Assembly (NCBI GenBank): GCA_024734495.1
Contig: JALMQS010000816.1
Span: 4,882,373 to 4,946,372, forward strand
Direction of reading: 5' to 3'
Length of the DNA: 64,000 nt
From: Forficula auricularia
Taxonomy: Eukaryota; Arthropoda; Insecta; Dermaptera; Forficulidae
The number at the start of each line of letters is the position of its first letter. Within the stretch, counting starts at the first letter, position 1. Shown piece after piece: positions 46,266 through 57,285 of this stretch. The notes beneath the pieces were generated by a model, which was not told the DNA's origin, made no database searches, and saw only the letters and a list, made by a program, of their open reading frames with translations. Made by a program: the position numbers and the translations under genes.

Positions 46266-46851
46266 GGGGGTTCGGGAATGTTTATCATTTTTATAAGAAA
46301 ATTCTCAAATTCTTACCATCGAATCATTGATGTATTAAATATTTATTCCCGAAATTTGAAGTTGATCGTCTGCTCCATTACCGAGAAATAAATTATTAAA
46401 ATTGTCCTTTTAACATGGAAGTAAATGGACCGAGCTTTTTAAAAGTGCTATAACTTCTATACAAATTATAGCATTTTCAACAAATTTATAAAGATCAATA
46501 ATTCAACTTTTATGAATCGATTAATATATTTTTCAATAGATTTAACAATCGAGTTAATCAGTTATTCATAAATGTAAAAAAAAAAAAAAAAGTTATTTGC
46601 AGCCAACAGAATATATCAAAAGCACTAGTGTAGAATTCCAACTAATCGTTTTGGTGTTAAATAAATGTTTTTATAATGAGAAAAAATTTATCTCAATATT
46701 CTTTTTATTAATATTGTCAAAACAAAGATTTGTATTCGAAATTAACCTCATTATTAGCAATTTTTTTATTAAAAAATTTATTAGGCACTCTCCAGAAATA
46801 CAAAAGATTTTTTCGTAGATCAATCAGATAGAGGTGCTGTCCCGAACCTCC
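46266..46851 (-). mobile_element. Family C TTAA-flanked element (piggyBac-type), copy 1
   Basis: Flanked by TTAA at 46262-46265 and 46852-46855. Ends GGGGGTTCGGGA and CCCGAACCTCC are inverted. The body matches 48683-49253 and 59580-60151 on the opposite strand. TTAA duplication and G-rich ends fit piggyBac-like MITEs; no transposase is present. Confidence 0.75.
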
Positions 46852-46855
46852 TTAA

Positions 46856-47197
46856 AGAGGAGTGGGGCAAATGTGTACTTTCGACCAAATTCAACCAAAT
46901 TTTGTATACATATTTTGTGAACCCCCAGAAGGCTAGAAATGCAAAAACTAACCACCCAAAATAAAAATTCTAACCCTTTCGGCCAAACTATGTACCTATA
47001 CAAAATTTGTTTGAGTTTGGTCGAAGGGATAGAATTTTCATTGTTGACCCCCCCCCCCTTTTTTTTTTTGTCTGATATAATTTAAAAAAAAATTATTTTA
47101 TGTTCTTTTCAAAAAATATATTTAGTTTTTTTCTAGTTAAATTTTTTCATTTTTTTATACCTCTTCAAAATGTGGTAGATCCTTATGCCCCACGCTG
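46856..47197. mobile_element. Family B element, left-truncated copy
   Basis: Right end ATGCCCCACGCTG followed by TA (47198-47199). Shares the CTAGAAATGCAAAAACTAAC and TTTATACCTCTTCAAAATG blocks with 34631-35176. The left end is reduced to AGTGGGGCAAAT right beside the family C end. Contains C and T runs at about 47047-47069. Confidence 0.7.
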
Positions 47198-47199
47198 TA

Positions 47200-48364
47200 T
47201 TTGTTTTATTTTCTCCAACCTACCTTGATATTTTACTTACTTTTTATTTTTTTAATTGGATACTCATTTAAAATGCGTAACAATATTTTATCAATTCTTC
47301 CACTATCATATTTTATCACGAAGTATTAGCTCGTACGTTCTGATGGTTGTTCAATAAGTGGGAAATCAGATGGTATTAGAATCCCTCAGCCATCATGGAA
47401 GACAATGATTACTGATTAGCTCTCTAATTAAACCATGATTATTCTAAGCCTTCTAGTATTTCTCTGCAAATGTTTTGATGTGGTGAAATTATCTTATGCA
47501 ATGGAAATTCTCTCCTCACCCTCCCCCCCAAGAAGATATTATTTTTTATCTCCTTTCTCTAATTATGTTTATTTATCTTTTTCACTTGTGTAATTTTCTT
47601 CAATCCGTCTCTGACTTTTCCACTTAAGAAGTAAATATAAATAAATGTATAGCATCTCCTTTATGCCGGTGGTCTCGGTTGTATTTCTTCGTTAGTGGTT
47701 TAATTTAATCTCGTGAGCCTGGACTAAGCTTGCTTAGTTAATTTGCTGGTGGGGGAGGGAATAAAGCAGCCAGCCCTCGTCACCCCGGTGCATCGATGAC
47801 AGTCCCTGTCAAAAAATAATTGATTCGGTTCCAATCTTCAGTGTATATGGCCATGTTAAAGCACGCCATTGATTTACGGGTGCATGGCATCTCTATTGTG
47901 GGCTGCGCTATCATCGGCTATTTATCACCAGCCGTTATCTAAACCGAATGGGGTTGCACACCTACCCTCGTACCCTCGATGCTGCATTCGTTAGTACCCG
48001 AACCCGCACCAAACAAAAACCTCAAAATGCATTTTGGCTTTTACTTGTTTGTCTTTTTTTTTTTTTACTCTCATATTATATAATTTTTTTTATCATATCG
48101 GATATCCGTTTACATTCCAATAGATTCCAATCGAACAAAAATTGCAAACTGCACCCACTAAAGAAATATTAATAATTTGGAATTCCCATTGTTGTGCGGA
48201 AATCATAAATATTTGGTAGATTTTAATTTCGGCGGAATATGATAAAAATTCGAATAAAATGCGGGTAGAGATATTTTTCGACATATACCAACATGCGTAT
48301 ATGAATGATAGAAACTTCGTATCAGTTTCAGAGTGGATTTGGGAAGAGCTAAGGGAAAGACTTT
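47200..48364. other. Unique DNA with a GC-richer island
   Basis: About 47650-48010 is non-repetitive and GC-richer, with GGGCTGCGCTATCATCGGCT near 47899. No coding domain recognised. Candidate regulatory DNA. Confidence 0.4.
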
Positions 48365-48374
48365 GCTTATAACC

Positions 48375-48622
48375 GAGGGGTGATCCGCGATTGGAAGTAG
48401 GTGTACACCTCTTTGGAAGTATTTTGGAAGTACTTGGAACTATTTGGAAGTACTTGGAAATATTTGGAAGTACTTGGAAAATATTTGGAAGTACTTGGGA
48501 ATATTTGGAAGTACTTCGAAATATTTGAAACGTGCTTGGGAATATTTGGAAAAGTACTTGGAAATATTTGGAAGTACAAGTGGAAGTAGGTGTACAGCAT
48601 ATTAGGTCGCGGTTCACCCCTC
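48375..48622. mobile_element. Minisatellite-bearing TIR element, long form
   Basis: Ends GAGGGGTGATCCGCGA and TCGCGGTTCACCCCTC are inverted. GCTTATAACC occurs directly on both sides (48365-48374 and 48623-48632), a target duplication of about 9-10 bp as in Mutator-like elements. The interior is a tandem array of TTGGAAGTACTTGGAAATAT-type units (about 17-19 bp, about ten units) between two copies of TGGAAGTAGGTGTACA. A frame through the array on the minus strand is a repeat artefact. Confidence 0.75.
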
Positions 48623-48682
48623 GCTTATAACCATAGCATCAAATAGAGTCTAAATATGGATTCATAGCTATTTGGACTTTAA

Positions 48683-49253
48683 GGGAGCTCGAGACCGCTT
48701 ATCTATCTGGTTGATCTTCGAAAAAATCTTTTGTATTTCTGCAGAGTGACAACGTCTGCTTACTAAATTTTTTAATAAAAAAATTATTAATAATGAGGTT
48801 AATTTCGAATACAAATCTTTGTTTTGATAATATTAATAAAAAGAATATTGAGATAAATTTTTTCTCATTATAAAAACATTTATTTACACAAAAATTTCAA
48901 GAAATAGAGTTGGAATTCTACACTAGTGCTTTTGTTATATTCTGTTGGCTTCAAATGACATTTTATTTTTACATTTATAAATAACTAATTAACTAGACTG
49001 TCAAATCTATTGAAAAGGTATCATTCGATTCATAAAAGTTGAATTATTGATCTGTATAAATTTTTTGAAAATGGTATAATTTGTATAGAAGTTATAGCTC
49101 TTTTAAAAGCTAGCCCCATGTTAAAAGGACAATTTTCAATAGTTTATTTCTAGGTAATGGGACAGACGATCAACTTCAAATTTCGATAATAAATATTTAA
49201 TGCATCAATGATTCGATGGTAAAAATTTTAGAATTTTCTTATAAAAATGATAA
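48683..49253 (+). mobile_element. Family C TTAA-type element, right-truncated copy 2
   Basis: TTAA at 48679-48682 is followed by GGGAGCTCGAGACCGC. The body matches copy 3 through CTTATAAAAATGATAA, where a Harbinger-like element is inserted and the right terminus is missing. Confidence 0.7.
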
Positions 49254-49490
49254 AGCCCGCTGCACATGAGGCTTTTTCCTCTCCTCCCCTGTTTTTGTGA
49301 TGGAAGCATTTTGTTTACAATTTGGAGGCCTGTCGGGGTCGAACTGACGTCACTGCTGGCTGTCTTTCTGGCTAACTTACATGATTTAAAAGATAGGACA
49401 TGTTCTATTTTCCGGATTGGTCCTGGGATGCTTTTGAGTGGGAACAAGCAGATAAAAAATTATTAAAACAAGCCTCGTGTGCAGCGGCCT
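49254..49490. mobile_element. PIF/Harbinger-like MITE, 237 bp
   Basis: TIRs AGCCCGCTGCACATGAGGC and GCCTCGTGTGCAGCGGCCT, flanked by TAA on both sides (49251-49253 and 49491-49493). The 3-bp TAA duplication is the PIF/Harbinger signature. The interior is GC-richer with an open frame on the minus strand (49205-49447) of no recognised domain. Confidence 0.75.
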
Positions 49491-49494
49491 TAAA

Positions 49495-50246
49495 TCTAAG
49501 CAACATTACTTTTTTGTGAGTTCTTATCGTTAATTTGAGTTAATTTAATCTTATTAAATATTCTTTGTTTAAAACCACACAGTTAATATTTACAAATCAT
49601 AAAATAAAATAAAATAGATTGTCCTAACATTAGATTGGGCATCGAATTTTATATAGGGGAGTGGGCCAGAGAAAACAAGCTTTTAAATTTATTATCTCTT
49701 TAACTTCCAGAGTAATCTGCAGCTAAACTTTATTTACGAATATTAGTATACAGTTTATTTATTAATTTAATAAAATACATGGCTTTAATAGATACTAAAT
49801 TTTATACATAATTTATTTTATGTGTAAGCAGAAACGTTATTTTAATATTATTGTTGCAATATTATTATTATTATTATATATAATTAGATTAATATATTAT
49901 ATAAATAATTAATAAACAATATAATTATATTACATAATATTATTAATATAATATTATATTGTATCCCACTAGATTTTTAAATGGAGTAGTTACAGTAGTC
50001 TCTTTTAAACTGATTCTCTCAAATTTATTAACGTGAAACCTGTTAATAAATGAACATTTAAACAACTTTTTAGTTGAATCCTTAAAAATGATTGAAAAAA
50101 TCTAAATTCAATTTTTAAAGATTAATTAAAGAATATTTTAATAATACTTATTGCCTTCCTTACAAAAAGAATACTTCTCAAATAAATAGTTTATTTCAAA
50201 CATATATTAGTTCAAATTTTCCTGATCATACTCTATCTAACACAGT
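49495..50246. other. Very AT-rich spacer, no gene seen
   Basis: Includes AATATTATTATT-type simple sequence at about 49856-49970. No other feature. Confidence 0.45.
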
Positions 50247-50420
50247 GGGTCCAACCTTTTGGCTTACACGGGCCGCATTTGGAGGAAAAACAAATGCTTC
50301 GGTCCCCATATAAAATTTAATAATTCCATTGATATTTGTTAATCAAAAAATATAGTTAATAATGTAGAATAATGATATCCACCAAGATATAAAAAGCAAA
50401 AATGTCAGGATTTTGTTTTT
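50243..50420 (+). mobile_element. hAT-like left terminus
   Basis: CAGTGGGTCCAACCTTTTGG starts a region matching the reverse complement of the right end of 44027-45617 (shared GGCTTACA(C/T)GGGCC and TTCCATTGATATTTGTTA-like blocks). The matching other end was not found. Confidence 0.6.
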
Positions 50421-50677
50421 AAATCATTCTATTAGCAATTTGAAGTCTTTTAGTAATATATCGAGTTTAATTATTTCTTAACATTTTCAAATTCTTGAAT
50501 TAATTGAATGTTTTCTCTACTGGGAACTGACAAATTGAGTCACGCAGTCTGGTGGTAAAAAAACAAACTATTAATAGCTTACAACTGTCGAGTAAATACA
50601 TAGAAAATACATGCTGTTTATATTAGCAATAAATTTTTTATAACAAATTATCTAAAAATAAAACATAAAAATGGAAG

Positions 50678-50878
50678 TTGGAGTATTTACAGAACGTAAC
50701 ATGTCAAAAAAATAGAATATGTTGTGCAGTTAGAGATTGTCAGAGTAAAGCTAATAAAAATTTAAACTTGGTTTTCCATAACTTTCCAAAGGCTGGTGAT
50801 CGTTCAGTGTTAGTAGAAAATAATAACGAGTATCCAATTAGTCCAAGTGCAATAGTCAAAAGGCCATTCCTAGACTAA
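50678..50878 (+). pseudogene. THAP-domain fragment, probably from a P-type transposase or THAP protein
   Basis: The frame contains CCAVRDCQSKANKNLNLVFH followed by NFPKAGD. This matches the start of a THAP zinc-binding domain: C-x4-C, then a hydrophobic F/H and FPK motif. The expected tryptophan and the later C-x2-H pair are not found before the stop at 50876-50878, so only the first third of the roughly 80-residue domain remains. The only start is TTG at 50678, with no ATG in frame before CC. THAP domains bind DNA in P-element transposases and host regulators. With transposon debris on both sides, a dead transposase is more likely than a host exon. The last codons (about 50848 on) overlap a repeat also found at 55398. 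Confidence 0.5.
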
Positions 50879-50990
50879 TAGAAATTAAGAAATTAACTTC
50901 TACTAGTTTAAAACAGGTTTGGGCAGGTTTGGAATCCTTGCCTTAGCTGCTATAAAGGAAGAGAGATCATTCTATCAGTGCACTTTTTCG
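50848..50990 (+). repeat. Dispersed repeat, copy 1 (partner at 55398-55540)
   Basis: GGCCATTCCTAGA, TAGAAATTAA, AAACAGGT and AAAGAGAGATCATTCTATC-like blocks occur in the same order at both sites. Probably part of one transposon family, related to the THAP fragment. Confidence 0.65.
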
Positions 50991-51164
50991 TCATTTTCTT
51001 AGATTAATTATTTTTAATTACTGAATTAATAAATATTGAAAAAATGAATATATGAGATGAAAAATAATTTTTAATTATTCTAACCTTGGTTATTTTTGTC
51101 ACCTGGGGTGCGTTCCACTAACCACTCACGACAATCACGTTCACGACCACGGGTTTTCCTTTCT

Positions 51165-51418
51165 GGCAACTAGAATTTACTGATGTTGAGTTTGGTCCAA
51201 AGGTCTAGAATCTTCATTTTTGACCTTCCGCCTCATTTGTTAAACGAAAATGTCAAATATTACATTCTCATTAGAAGCAAAGTTGTAGAGGATGTACTTT
51301 TTGACATTTTCGTTTAAAAATTTTTGAAAATAAACTCCCAAAATGAGGCGGAAGGTCAAAAATGAAGATTCTAGACCTTTGGATCAAGCTCAACCAACAT
51401 CGGTAAATTCTAGTTGCC
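51165..51418. repeat. Foldback element, about 250 bp
   Basis: GGCAACTAGAATTTACTGATG and its complement at the right end, together with TGACCTTCCGCCTCATTTTG-type blocks, define arms of about 100 bp around a loop of about 50 bases. Upstream (51107-51150) GGGTGCGTTCCACTAACCAC looks like another element's terminus. Confidence 0.85.
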
Positions 51419-51421
51419 ACA

Positions 51422-52004
51422 AAGATATTTAGTGTAAAGCGTTTTAACTAGTAGGAACCTGTTCTTACTAAAAACGGATTTACTGCAACATATATATACA
51501 ATGTACATATATTATACATATATATGTTTATATGGTAAACTCTACTTTTTCTATTATCCATCTATTTAAAGCTTATGTAGAAATTATCCTTTCATACATA
51601 CGTAATAGCTTCCATGCCATAAGCTCAGGAGCATTTTCCATCAACGACTGGACTCGCCTAGCTCTTACGCAGCTGTCATTCTTCTGAGCGCAATTTGTTG
51701 CCTAAATACAGGCGGAACCTAAACAGATCGACATTATAGCGACACTAATAGGGTTTTGTTTTATTTTTTAAAACTTTTTGACTTACATCCTCAGTTAGTT
51801 TGTTATGTGACATAAAAAACTATTAAATAATTAGTTTGTTATATGACCAGCTCACTATTAGAACACTGTATAACAACATTTCACTGGCCAAAATGATCAA
51901 TCTGGATCGAAGCCATCAAGGGGAAGGAAAAAAAATTAGAAGAAAAGAAAAAATTACAGAATAGATATTTAAAATGGTTCATATATTACAATTATTATTT
52001 ATTT
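51422..52004. other. Unique spacer, no gene seen
   Basis: A GC-richer patch at about 51610-51740 is unremarkable. No gene. Confidence 0.35.
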
Positions 52005-52690
52005 ATTTTTACTTTCACATTTCTATTCATAGAATATAATGTGATAGTATTGCAATAGCCAGTCTGAGTCCTGACTCTTTGAGAGCTTGTTTCTCAGAGA
52101 TGAAAAAAGTTGATTTCATTTTGTAACTTCTATGTGGAAGAAATTGATATTCTTAATAGTTGGAAACCAGATTTAGGACATAAAATTTGAAATTGTGGTC
52201 CCCAGAGGCCAAAAAGGAACCAAAAACCCATTGGTCAGTGCGTACGTACGTATATACCCTTGCGTTTCGCAACCATAAGTCTCAGAGCTACGAAATTCGA
52301 TAGTTACGCTCGATATAGGCTAGAAGGAGTACAGCAAGCTTTTGGCTGAAATCGGAACACCGGAAATGGACATTTACACGAAATATTTGTCGTTTTTTTT
52401 TCGATTTTCTCAAAAACAACTCTAACGATTTTTTTAAAAATTATTTTAATTACCAAGTGTCATGAGTTATTAGTTGTGTCAAATTTTTAATCCGATTGAA
52501 AAAAAGGAAGAGGGTGTAAATTAGGAGTGTCGTAAAATAAATATTTTAATAGTTCATATCTCGTCTTCGGAAAGTCGCAGAACATTGAAATTTGAATCTT
52601 AAGCTATCTAGAGGATACAAAAAGTATAACAAGATTTTGGCTAAAATAGAAAAAACGAAAGTTGATGTTTACGTACGTAAGAATATATTA
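52005..52690 (+). mobile_element. Helitron-like family G repeat, partial copy
   Basis: Nearly collinear with 4625-5150 and with 39700-40060 (AGAATATAATG, CCTGACTCTTTGAG, GTCCCCAGAGGCCAAAAA, CATGAGTTATTAGTTGTGTC). The ACCGAGC hairpin end is missing. Confidence 0.6.
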
Positions 52691-53460
52691 CAATTATTAT
52701 TTATTTAGTTTTATTTACCCAAAATCCAAAAATCTCCAACACCATTTTTAGCATTTAAAAAGATTGAACACGAATCACAACTAATAATTTTACAATCCTT
52801 GGAAAGAAGCGGGATTATTTTCAATTTTTTAATCACATTCATTTAGTTAATTTGAATTAAATTAAAAAGATTTTTACATAGGAAAGCCTTCTGAATTGAA
52901 TCGCCCACCCTTTCTTTGAACTAGTCTGAAAATGTACCCCCAAGTGGCATTTCCATTTAAAAGCGTTTATTGAAATATACTGGAATGCATCCATTATGAA
53001 ATATCATTTTAATCCCATTTTCATTTCTATTCTACGAAATGTCGCCTGTTGTTGTTGGTTGGCCATCCTCTTCTTGTGGAATGAATGAATGCCCACCAAC
53101 AATCTGTCATCTCCCCCCTTTATAATTCATTCTTTCTAGTTTTCGAATAAAATGATTGGTCCAATTCTCCTCTTGCTTGTGGTTTCCCTGTTAACTTTTA
53201 AGGAATGTGCTATTGGTTTGAGATTGAACATTTTAAAACAAATTTATTTGGTTAGATTTCACAAACAAATCAATGAAATAAGTTTGAAAACGCAATATAC
53301 TGTTATCAGATGAAAAGTTTTAACTAAAATCACCTCCATAGACATTCATTTTGATATTAATGAAACATCAAGCTTTTCATTACAAATCATCAAAGTAAAG
53401 AATTTTGCCAAACGAATTCTCACAAGCTAGACAACTATTAATGAATTAACAAAATAATAA
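52691..53460. other. Unique spacer, no gene seen
   Basis: No recognised feature. Confidence 0.35.
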
Positions 53461-53462
53461 TA

Positions 53463-54083
53463 CAGGGTGGGGCATAAAGATCTCCCACATTTGGAAGAGG
53501 TATAAAAAATGAAAAAATTTAACTACATAAAGGCTGAATACATTTTTGAAAAGAACATAAAATACGTATTTTTTAATGTGTTTTAATCATTATAACAGAC
53601 GAAAAAATGGGAGATGTTTAAAAATAAAAATTCTAGTCCTTTCGAGCCAAACTCATCCAAATTTTGTATACTAGTTACATATTCTGTGGACCCCCAGAAG
53701 GCTAGAAATGCAAAAACTAACCACCCAAAAATGAAAAAGTATAGCCCTTTCGGCCAAACAATGTATACAAAATTTTGTTGATTTTGGTCCAAAGAGCTAG
53801 AATTTTCATTTTTGACCCCTTCCCATTTTGGGTGGTTAGTTTTTGTATTTCTGGCCTTCTGGGGGTTCACAGAATATGTATACAAAATTTGGTTGAGTTT
53901 GGTCGAAAGAGCTAGAATTTTCATCTTTGACGCCCCGCATTTTTTGTCTGATAATGTTTAAAACACATTTAAAAAAAAATTTACTTTATGTACTTTTCAA
54001 AAATATATTCAGTTTTTTTCTAGTTAAATTTTTTCATTTTTTTATACCTCTTCAAAATGTGGTAGATCTTTACATACACGCTG
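53463..54083. mobile_element. Family B Tc1/mariner-type long-TIR element, full copy
   Basis: Flanked by TA (53461-53462 and 54084-54085). Ends CAGGGTGGGGCATAAAGATC and GATCTTTACATACACGCTG are inverted. The arms reach nearly to the centre through CTAGAAATGCAAAAACTAAC and its complement. No transposase. Confidence 0.8.
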
Positions 54084-54114
54084 TATTTTCATGACATAGC
54101 ACTTACTTGATACC

Positions 54115-54259
54115 AAGAGGTGATCCGCGATTGGAAGTAGGTGTACATCTCTTTGGAAGTATTTTGCAAGTACTTGGAAATATTTGTAAGTACTTGGAAA
54201 TATTTGGAAGTTCAAGTGGAAGTAGGTGTACAGCATATTATGTCCGGTTCAGCCCTCGC
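54115..54259. mobile_element. Minisatellite-bearing TIR element, short form
   Basis: Same ends and same internal TGGAAGTAGGTGTACA repeats as 48375-48622, but only about four internal TTGGAAGTACTTGGAAATAT-type units. CTTGATACC occurs on both sides (54106-54114 and 54259-54267), similar to the CTTATAACC target of the long form. Confidence 0.75.
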
Positions 54260-54293
54260 TTGATACCATACTGATTAAAAAGACTTTGTTTTT

Positions 54294-54420
54294 TTCTAGA
54301 GTAGCAGAGTTGTTGATGAATAAAGATAAATTAATAGGATTGTATATAAATATAATATTATTTATTTGTTAAAGACTATATGGTAATTTCGAAGGTTTGA
54401 CCATCATAATCAGTCTCACT
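54294..54420 (-). mobile_element. Penelope/retrozyme-like fragment with degenerate hammerhead
   Basis: Begins with AGAGTAGCAGAGTTGTTGAT (the family's terminal block, inverted), then AATAATATTATTTATTTGTT. The motif at 54384-54416 on the minus strand has CTGATTA instead of CTGATGA and an insertion in stem III. Confidence 0.55.
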
Positions 54421-54632
54421 CTTTCAGAAGGTATTTTGTCAAACGGTTTCGGTTCTCTATGTGGCTTCACTGATCCTAAGACAATTCTGTTATTCATAGC
54501 TGTTTGGGTTTCATTTTTCCACCTTCTCTGACAACTTAAATAAATCGTAAATTATAATGAGTTATAAGTTGGTAGTGTTGCACATTAAGTAAAAATAAAA
54601 TAATTTGACCTAAACCATTTAGTTTTTAAAAT

Positions 54633-54669
54633 CTCAATATATTTCGGGTTGCTCTGCCATCTTCAGGAG
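54633..54669 (-). ncRNA. Hammerhead-like motif, intact stem I
   Basis: Minus strand: stem I CTC/GAG (54667-54669 with 54633-54635), CTGAAGA core (54660-54666, fits CTGANGA), GAAA at 54642-54645. Stem II is reduced to GG/CC and stem III is shortened by two bases. Confidence 0.5.
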
Positions 54670-54678
54670 TACATCGTA

Positions 54679-54710
54679 GACTGATGATGGGTTAATAATC
54701 CGAAATATCT
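54679..54710 (+). ncRNA. Hammerhead-like motif with five-pair stem II
   Basis: CTGATGA (54681-54687), one extra base, stem II GGGTT/AATCC around AAT (one G-U), GAAA at 54702-54705. Stem III has collapsed to ATAT. Core intact, folding doubtful. Confidence 0.5.
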
Positions 54711-54830
54711 GGAGATTTTAAAAAATAAATGGTTTAACTCAAATTTTCCTTAATTTGAAACACTACCAACTCCAACTAATTATAATCTAAAAATGTTTCA
54801 CTATAAACCAACACCACGTTCCCTAAGTTT

Positions 54831-55999
54831 TTTTCAATAAATCCTTTTTTTTTGCCTAAGATGGTCTTCTGCATACCAGTTTTTTAAATTTTGAAAAACA
54901 TGGTTTTTTGAATTGTGAAAAATATAAAAAATTTCAAAAATCAACAATCAACAAATATTTCTCAAATTAAGTTAATTAAATAAGAAATTAAATGGCAAGT
55001 ATCATAGATGTTATTGGATATGTTTAATTTAGATTTCATAAGGGTTCACTCCCTTGAAAATCGAGCCCAAACGCCTAACATGCTATCCGGGTAGTTGGCC
55101 TAAGCCTAGGCTTATTATACGTCTCGGTTTGACCAGGACTGTCCTGGTTTGAAGGTTCGGTTCAGGTGTCCCGGTTCTTTGTAAAAGATTATTAAGTGCT
55201 GCTTCGACAAAGTAAATTGTGAACTTTTTAGAGGATATCTCGACGTAATTAAAAATACAAAGAACTAGAAGAAAAAGTAAAAACTTTTACAAGACTCGGT
55301 CCCAACAAATAATTTCTTTTTCACAATTTCGTATAATGAAGTCTAATTTAATATTATTCTCTCTCTCTTTTATAACTAGTATCGTTTTGGCCTGAGTGCA
55401 AACGGCCATTCCTAGATTATTAGAAATTAAAAAATTAATATCTAATAGTCTGAAACAGGTCTGTACTTGTATTTGGAATCATTTCAAAACACCTTAGCTC
55501 TAAAGAAAGAGAAATAATTCTATCCGCGGTCTTTGTAGCTATTTTGATGGATCAGATTCTAATGAAACAATCGCCCACCCGCACATTATTAAATAATCAA
55601 AAAGTGAAAAAGTGGTACACTAGAGCCGTCCAAGTAATTTTTAATAAACTTAAATATAAATTGTTCATATATGCCTATACTATTGCCGCAAGTAATAAAG
55701 AAATTTCGACTTTATCCCTAAGGTGTATGTATTCTTTATTAGTATTTACTTGCCATGAGAAGGCAACTTACATATAAATAAATTGAAAATCTAGAGGAAT
55801 ACTGCACTCTTATATTGAAACGAATAAATTTTTTTGTTTTTGATGTAAAAAATTATACTTGTCTCTACTTTCTACTGTATATTATAACTTATACATAGAA
55901 CTTTCGCTTCTTACATATTCACCATTAAAGAAATACGAAGATTGGATATTATTAAACGCTTATAACGCTATTTATTGCGTACCTTACAAAATAATTTAT
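54831..55999. other. Mostly unique spacer containing a dispersed repeat
   Basis: 55398-55540 repeats 50848-50990. The open frame at 55544-55777 just after it has no recognised domain but could belong to the same transposon. Confidence 0.35.
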
Positions 56000-56470
56000 C
56001 ATTTAATCAACAACTAGAATTGTATCTGTAACCGAGTGATGTAAAAAAAATGATGAAAGCAAATCCCAGGGGAACAGAGAGTATTCTGATGTTGGCCCAT
56101 AAACTCGGGGCAATCTCGCGACTAATAATCTCCGCTCTGGAGGAGCTGGGTCCGATTGGTCTTTCATAAAACATGCAGCCCGATTGCAGCCTGAAGATCG
56201 CATCAAGTTGTTGCTGCTGGGGGTAGAAAAGCGCGCCTCGGGGAAATGACAAAATGCCCCTAGCTGTTTAGACAGCCCAAAGACAAACAATCTATCAATT
56301 AATTTGAAGAGAACTCATGGAACCGCTTTGCTATTCTAACAGAGCTTTTACAACTTCTTGGCTAATTAAGCGGATAAAGGATTATTTTAATAAAGGGCCG
56401 GGCGATAACGAAAAATTAGCCTGGATTTAATGAAAAATTAAGCCGTCGAGGTTGATCCAAGGGACTAAAC
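56000..56470. other. Unique, GC-richer island; candidate conserved regulatory element
   Basis: Non-repetitive and compositionally balanced. Overlapping frames on the minus strand (81 and 95 codons) have no recognised domain. Confidence 0.4.
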
Positions 56471-56565
56471 AGATGAGACAATAAAAAAAGGCTTAGGGTT
56501 ACTCTCCTTTGACTTATACCAAATAATATTAAAATAAAAGTCTACTCGTATAAATAAATAAGTAC

Positions 56566-57275
56566 TCTGGCAGACCTAACCTTGCTCGGTAATTTTTTCT
56601 TTTGTTAAAAGCAAAATAATATATTAATATTGTACAATTTTATCATTTTAAAATAAGTTAAAAGTTCGATTTTTATTTGCAGACAGAATTAAATAAAATT
56701 TAATTTAATTTTCTGCTAACGATTTGACACGCTCCGGCTTAATTGCATTTAAAAATCATATTAATATACACGGAGTTTTCTCCGTTTACCCTGAAGGAGG
56801 GACGAACCTTCGAATCGTCAGGTTTTTAAGCAAATAAAAATCACAATTCTAATAAATTCTTTATTCGAAATTTGTGTTTTTTGATATATTTGGGCTTCCT
56901 TGCGTCAATTCAGCATTGAGTTCAATCATCTTGAATAGAAAATACCTATATTAATATTAATGATTTTTCAATTAATTAACAATTTATTGAACATGTTATC
57001 TAATTAATTAAATTTTCTAATTTTAATATATCATAATATTTGTAATGAAATATTAGTTGGTTTTAAAATTATCAAAAAAATAATAATAATAAATGGAAAT
57101 TGAAAAATTTAATTATTCATTTTTATTGACGTGTGAATAATTACTATAATTAAGAAAAAAACAATCAAATTAAAATTACTCGAAGATGAGACCCGGTCAG
57201 ATCGAATTATCGACCTAAACCCCTGACCAGTGATTTTCATAGAAATCGTCAGAGCCGTTTTTGAGAAATCGATTC
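56566..57275 (-). mobile_element. Possible Helitron-like family G element, diverged
   Basis: The minus strand begins near 57272 with TTTCTCAAAAACGGCTCTGA and ends near 56570 with ATTACCGAGCAAGGTTAGGT followed by CTGCCAGAGTACTT, a degraded version of the family's hairpin end. The body is not clearly similar, so the pairing of the ends is tentative. Confidence 0.35.
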
Positions 57276-57285
57276 TATAGAAATA

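Larger units (their letters stand above)
54556..54795. mobile_element. Foldback with two diverged hammerhead-like motifs
   Basis: Arms with GTAGTGTTGCA...TTAAGTAAAA and AAATTTTCCTTAA...ACACTACC, plus AAACCATTTAGTTTTTAAAAT and its partner, are inverted. Each arm carries one motif. Sequence just to the right (GTTTCACTATAAACCAACAC) also resembles 9803-9835. Confidence 0.65.

Noticed and set aside
48093..48617. Longest open frame in the window (174 codons, minus strand), rich in repeats of the YFQVLPN type
   Set aside because: It runs through an 18-bp minisatellite that stays open in several frames on both strands. The periodic peptide is a by-product of the DNA repeat, with no gene context.
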